From Bhargavaea massiliensis (GTDB lineage: Bacteria > Bacillota > Bacilli > Bacillales_A > Planococcaceae): a DNA stretch of 64,000 nt. The stretch is from positions 186,001 through 250,000 of the forward strand of contig NZ_JAHBCJ010000006.1 of the NCBI RefSeq assembly GCF_018390575.1. The letters run 5' to 3'. The notes beneath the pieces are model-generated. The model saw nothing but the letters and a program-made list of their open reading frames with translations. It searched no databases and had not been told where the DNA came from. Below, piece after piece: positions 62,493 to 64,000 of the stretch (its first letter is position 1; every line of letters begins with the position of its first letter). The position numbers and the translations under genes were made by a program.

Positions 62493-63473
62493 ATGAAACG
62501 ATTGATTCTCACCCTGGCCGCATCCTTGCTTGTTCTTGCCGGATGCGGCAGCGATAGCAGTCCCGGCAAAGGCCATGAAAGCGAGAGTGCGGCGGAGAAG
62601 ACGCTCACGGTCAAGACGACCGTGTATCCGCTTGCCTACTTTACGGAGCGAATCGGCGGAGATTCTGTGAGTGTCTCTTCCATTTATCCTCCCGGAGCAG
62701 ACAGCCATACCTTCGATCCGACACAGAAAGACATGATCAGCCTGGCCGAAAGTAATTTGTTTATATACACCGGGCTCGGACTGGAGGGCTTTGTAAATAA
62801 AGCTGAAAAGACCCTTTCTGGCGAAGATGTCCGGCTTGTCGCCGCAGCTGAGCACATCTCTGATGATCAGCTGCTTCATGGCCACGGCCATGAAGAGGGC
62901 CATGGGCACGAAGAAGAAGGCGCAGGCCACGAAGGACACGACCATACCGGCGTGGATCCACACGTCTGGCTCTCTCCCGTCCTGGCCGATCGGATGGCGC
63001 TATCCGTAAAAGAAGCTCTTTCGGAAGAGCTACCCGGGAAAAAAGAAGAATTTGAACAGCGTTATAAAGAGCTCTCGGCCGAACTCAAAGATTTGGACGC
63101 GGAATTTCGCGACATGGCGGAAAGCGCAGAGTTCAAGACATTCTTTGTCTCCCATGCTGCATTCGGATACATTGCCGAGGAATACGGCTTGGAGCAGGTA
63201 TCAATCGCCGGCCTGAATCCGCAGAGCGAGCCTTCACAGAAAGAATTGGCCCGGATTGTGGATCACGCCCGTGAAAAGCAAGTCACCACTATCTTCTTTG
63301 AGCAAAACATCACATCAAAGCTTACACAAGTGATTGTGAATGAACTCGGCGCAAAATCTGATGTCCTCCACAACCTGAGCGTCCTGTCTCAAGAAGATAT
63401 TGAAAAAGGGGAGGATTATTTCTCTCTGATGGAACGGAACATTGAGCGGCTGTCCAACGCATTGAATCCTTGA
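62493..63473 (+). CDS. znuA: Zinc ABC-transporter substrate-binding lipoprotein (ZnuA/AdcA type)
   Basis: Cluster-IX metal-binding lipoprotein that captures zinc outside the cell. The signal ends in the lipobox LVLAGC (Cys at residue 19). The binding site histidines lie in PPGADSHTFDPTQ (about residue 72), in GVDPHVWLSP (about 156) and in VSHAAFGYIAEEYG (about 221), with the acid in FFEQNI (about 272). A His-rich loop (HGHGHEEGHGHEEEGAGHEGHDH, in part) between 130 and 152 marks zinc rather than manganese transport. Length 326. No permease or ATPase gene is next to it, so it is an orphan. The Zur box supports the zinc assignment. Confidence 0.95.
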   Translation: MKRLILTLAASLLVLAGCGSDSSPGKGHESESAAEKTLTVKTTVYPLAYFTERIGGDSVSVSSIYPPGADSHTFDPTQKDMISLAESNLFIYTGLGLEGFVNKAEKTLSGEDVRLVAAAEHISDDQLLHGHGHEEGHGHEEEGAGHEGHDHTGVDPHVWLSPVLADRMALSVKEALSEELPGKKEEFEQRYKELSAELKDLDAEFRDMAESAEFKTFFVSHAAFGYIAEEYGLEQVSIAGLNPQSEPSQKELARIVDHAREKQVTTIFFEQNITSKLTQVIVNELGAKSDVLHNLSVLSQEDIEKGEDYFSLMERNIERLSNALNP

Positions 63474-63481
63474 TCATGCAC

Positions 63482-63512
63482 AAAAGCCATCCGGAAACCC
63501 CGGATGGCTTTT
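63482..63512. terminator. Bidirectional terminator between the zinc-binding lipoprotein gene and menE
   Basis: AAAAGCCATCCGG (63482-63494) pairs perfectly with CCGGATGGCTTTT (63500-63512) around a five-base loop. Confidence 0.9.
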
Positions 63513-64000
63513 TATTCTTGTTCAAGCATATTCCCCAATTTGCGGCGGAGCAGCTTGTTCGACGCGTTCCTTGGAAGTTGGCTGACGAACTGATAGTGCT
63601 TTGGAACTTTGTACGGGGCCAGCCGCTCCCTGCAGAATGCTTCCAGGTCTTCTGCAAGAACGTCATCCCGCGCAACGACAAAGGCAGCAGGAACTTCTCC
63701 CCATCGCTTATCCTCCACTCCTGCCACACCCACTTCCGCAACAGAGGGATGGCCCGCCAGCACTTGCTCAATCTCCGCGGGGTAGATGTTTTCTCCCCCG
63801 GAGATGATGAGGTCAGAACGTCGATCAAGCACATAAAGGAAACCTTCATCATCAAGCCTGCCGATGTCACCCGTATGGAGCCAGCCGTCCACTTGCGCAG
63901 GCCTGTCGCTAAATCGGCCGATGTAGCCGGGCGTCACGTGGGGGCCGCTGATCAGGATTTCCCCCTCGTCCCCCGGCTTTTCCGCTCCGTCAATTCTGAT
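63512..64000 (-). CDS. menE: 2-succinylbenzoate-CoA ligase, C-terminal part
   Basis: Adenylate-forming ligase of menaquinone synthesis (OSB to OSB-CoA). Only the last 163 codons lie in the window; the frame is open to 64000 and the N-terminus is missing. Visible are the motif [19 protein letters not shown], the A8-type hinge [39 protein letters not shown] and the C-terminal [14 protein letters not shown] with the catalytic lysine. The neighbourhood (downstream of ytkD and dps in Bacillus) and the short C-terminus favour MenE over a fatty-acyl-CoA ligase. Confidence 0.88.
   Translation of the reverse strand: MRIDGAEKPGDEGEILISGPHVTPGYIGRFSDRPAQVDGWLHTGDIGRLDDEGFLYVLDRRSDLIISGGENIYPAEIEQVLAGHPSVAEVGVAGVEDKRWGEVPAAFVVARDDVLAEDLEAFCRERLAPYKVPKHYQFVSQLPRNASNKLLRRKLGNMLEQE

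Overview
The window looks like ordinary chromosome from a Gram-positive, low-level-sporeformer-type member of the Bacillales, most likely the Planococcaceae. The gene order is that of the Bacillus subtilis rpsD-tyrS-acsA-acuABC-ccpA-aroA-ytxHG-murC-sftA-ytpRQ-ytoP-ytnP-trmB-pepV-ytgP-ytfP-leuS and metK-pckA-ytmA-ytkD-menE regions, but the base composition is GC-rich (I estimate mid-50s percent by eye), which would suit a Bhargavaea-like genus. That genus guess is inference. There are no rRNA or tRNA genes, no CRISPR array, no prophage and no intact transposase gene.

Layout. 1-783: truncated methionine gamma-lyase. 0.8-1.9 kb: rpsD with promoter, long structured leader and terminator. 2.2-5.9 kb: a cobalamin-binding-type protein, an alanyl-tRNA editing protein with an apparently non-canonical start codon, and tyrS behind a tyrosine T-box. 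5.9-9.2 kb: class A penicillin-binding protein with an FN3 domain and a charged tail. 9.2-15.4 kb: the acetate module acsA / acuABC and ccpA, with a decayed phosphotransferase gene between acsA and acuA. 15.5-26.6 kb: aroA (chorismate mutase-DAHP synthase), sigma-B type ytxGH, murC, sftA, ytpR, ytpQ, a lipoprotein, a DUF84 phosphatase and an M42 aminopeptidase. 26.7-36.5 kb: a PepSY protein, the ytnP lactonase, a pepV-dat-ytlR-trmB operon, ytzE, an rsuA-like synthase, murJ/ytgP and ytfP. 36.6-40.7 kb: leuS with a leucine T-box and a divergent MFS gene. 41.4-46.7 kb: scoAB, an MFS gene, mnmM and the bpsAB alkylpyrone pair. 46.7-55.5 kb: hutG, nuclease, a frameshifted katE, two crcB genes coupled to a UvrD-like helicase, a sigma-B small protein, a serine protease and an alpha/beta hydrolase without its nucleophile. 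55.6-64 kb: ytoA, metK with a SAM riboswitch, pckA with a CcpN operator, ytmA, ytkD, dps, yidD, a Zur-controlled zinc-binding lipoprotein and the 3' end of menE.

How it works together. Carbon-overflow control dominates: CcpA is encoded here, AcsA activity is set by AcuA (acetylation) and AcuC (deacetylation), scoAB carries a cre-like site, and pckA carries a near-ideal CcpN site. Translation supply is controlled by RNA leaders (tyrS, leuS, metK, rpsD). Four genes or operons (ytxGH, katE, dps and an unknown 78-residue protein) carry good sigma-B promoter matches, so a general-stress regulon is visible.

Most unusual structure. Four intergenic regions (9.1, 36.5, 40.8 and 61.3 kb) hold degenerate repeats with an exact 21-bp period, i.e. 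two turns of B-DNA or seven codons. Each has its own core sequence; two are unidirectional and two are arranged head-to-head. Other oddities are a 185-bp MITE-like element with nested inverted repeats (41.0-41.2 kb), a Bacillaceae-type dispersed repeat after the PepSY gene, three terminators built from the same GCTGCAGAC stem, the ATT/CTG start, the one-base catalase frameshift and the Ser-to-Gly hydrolase.
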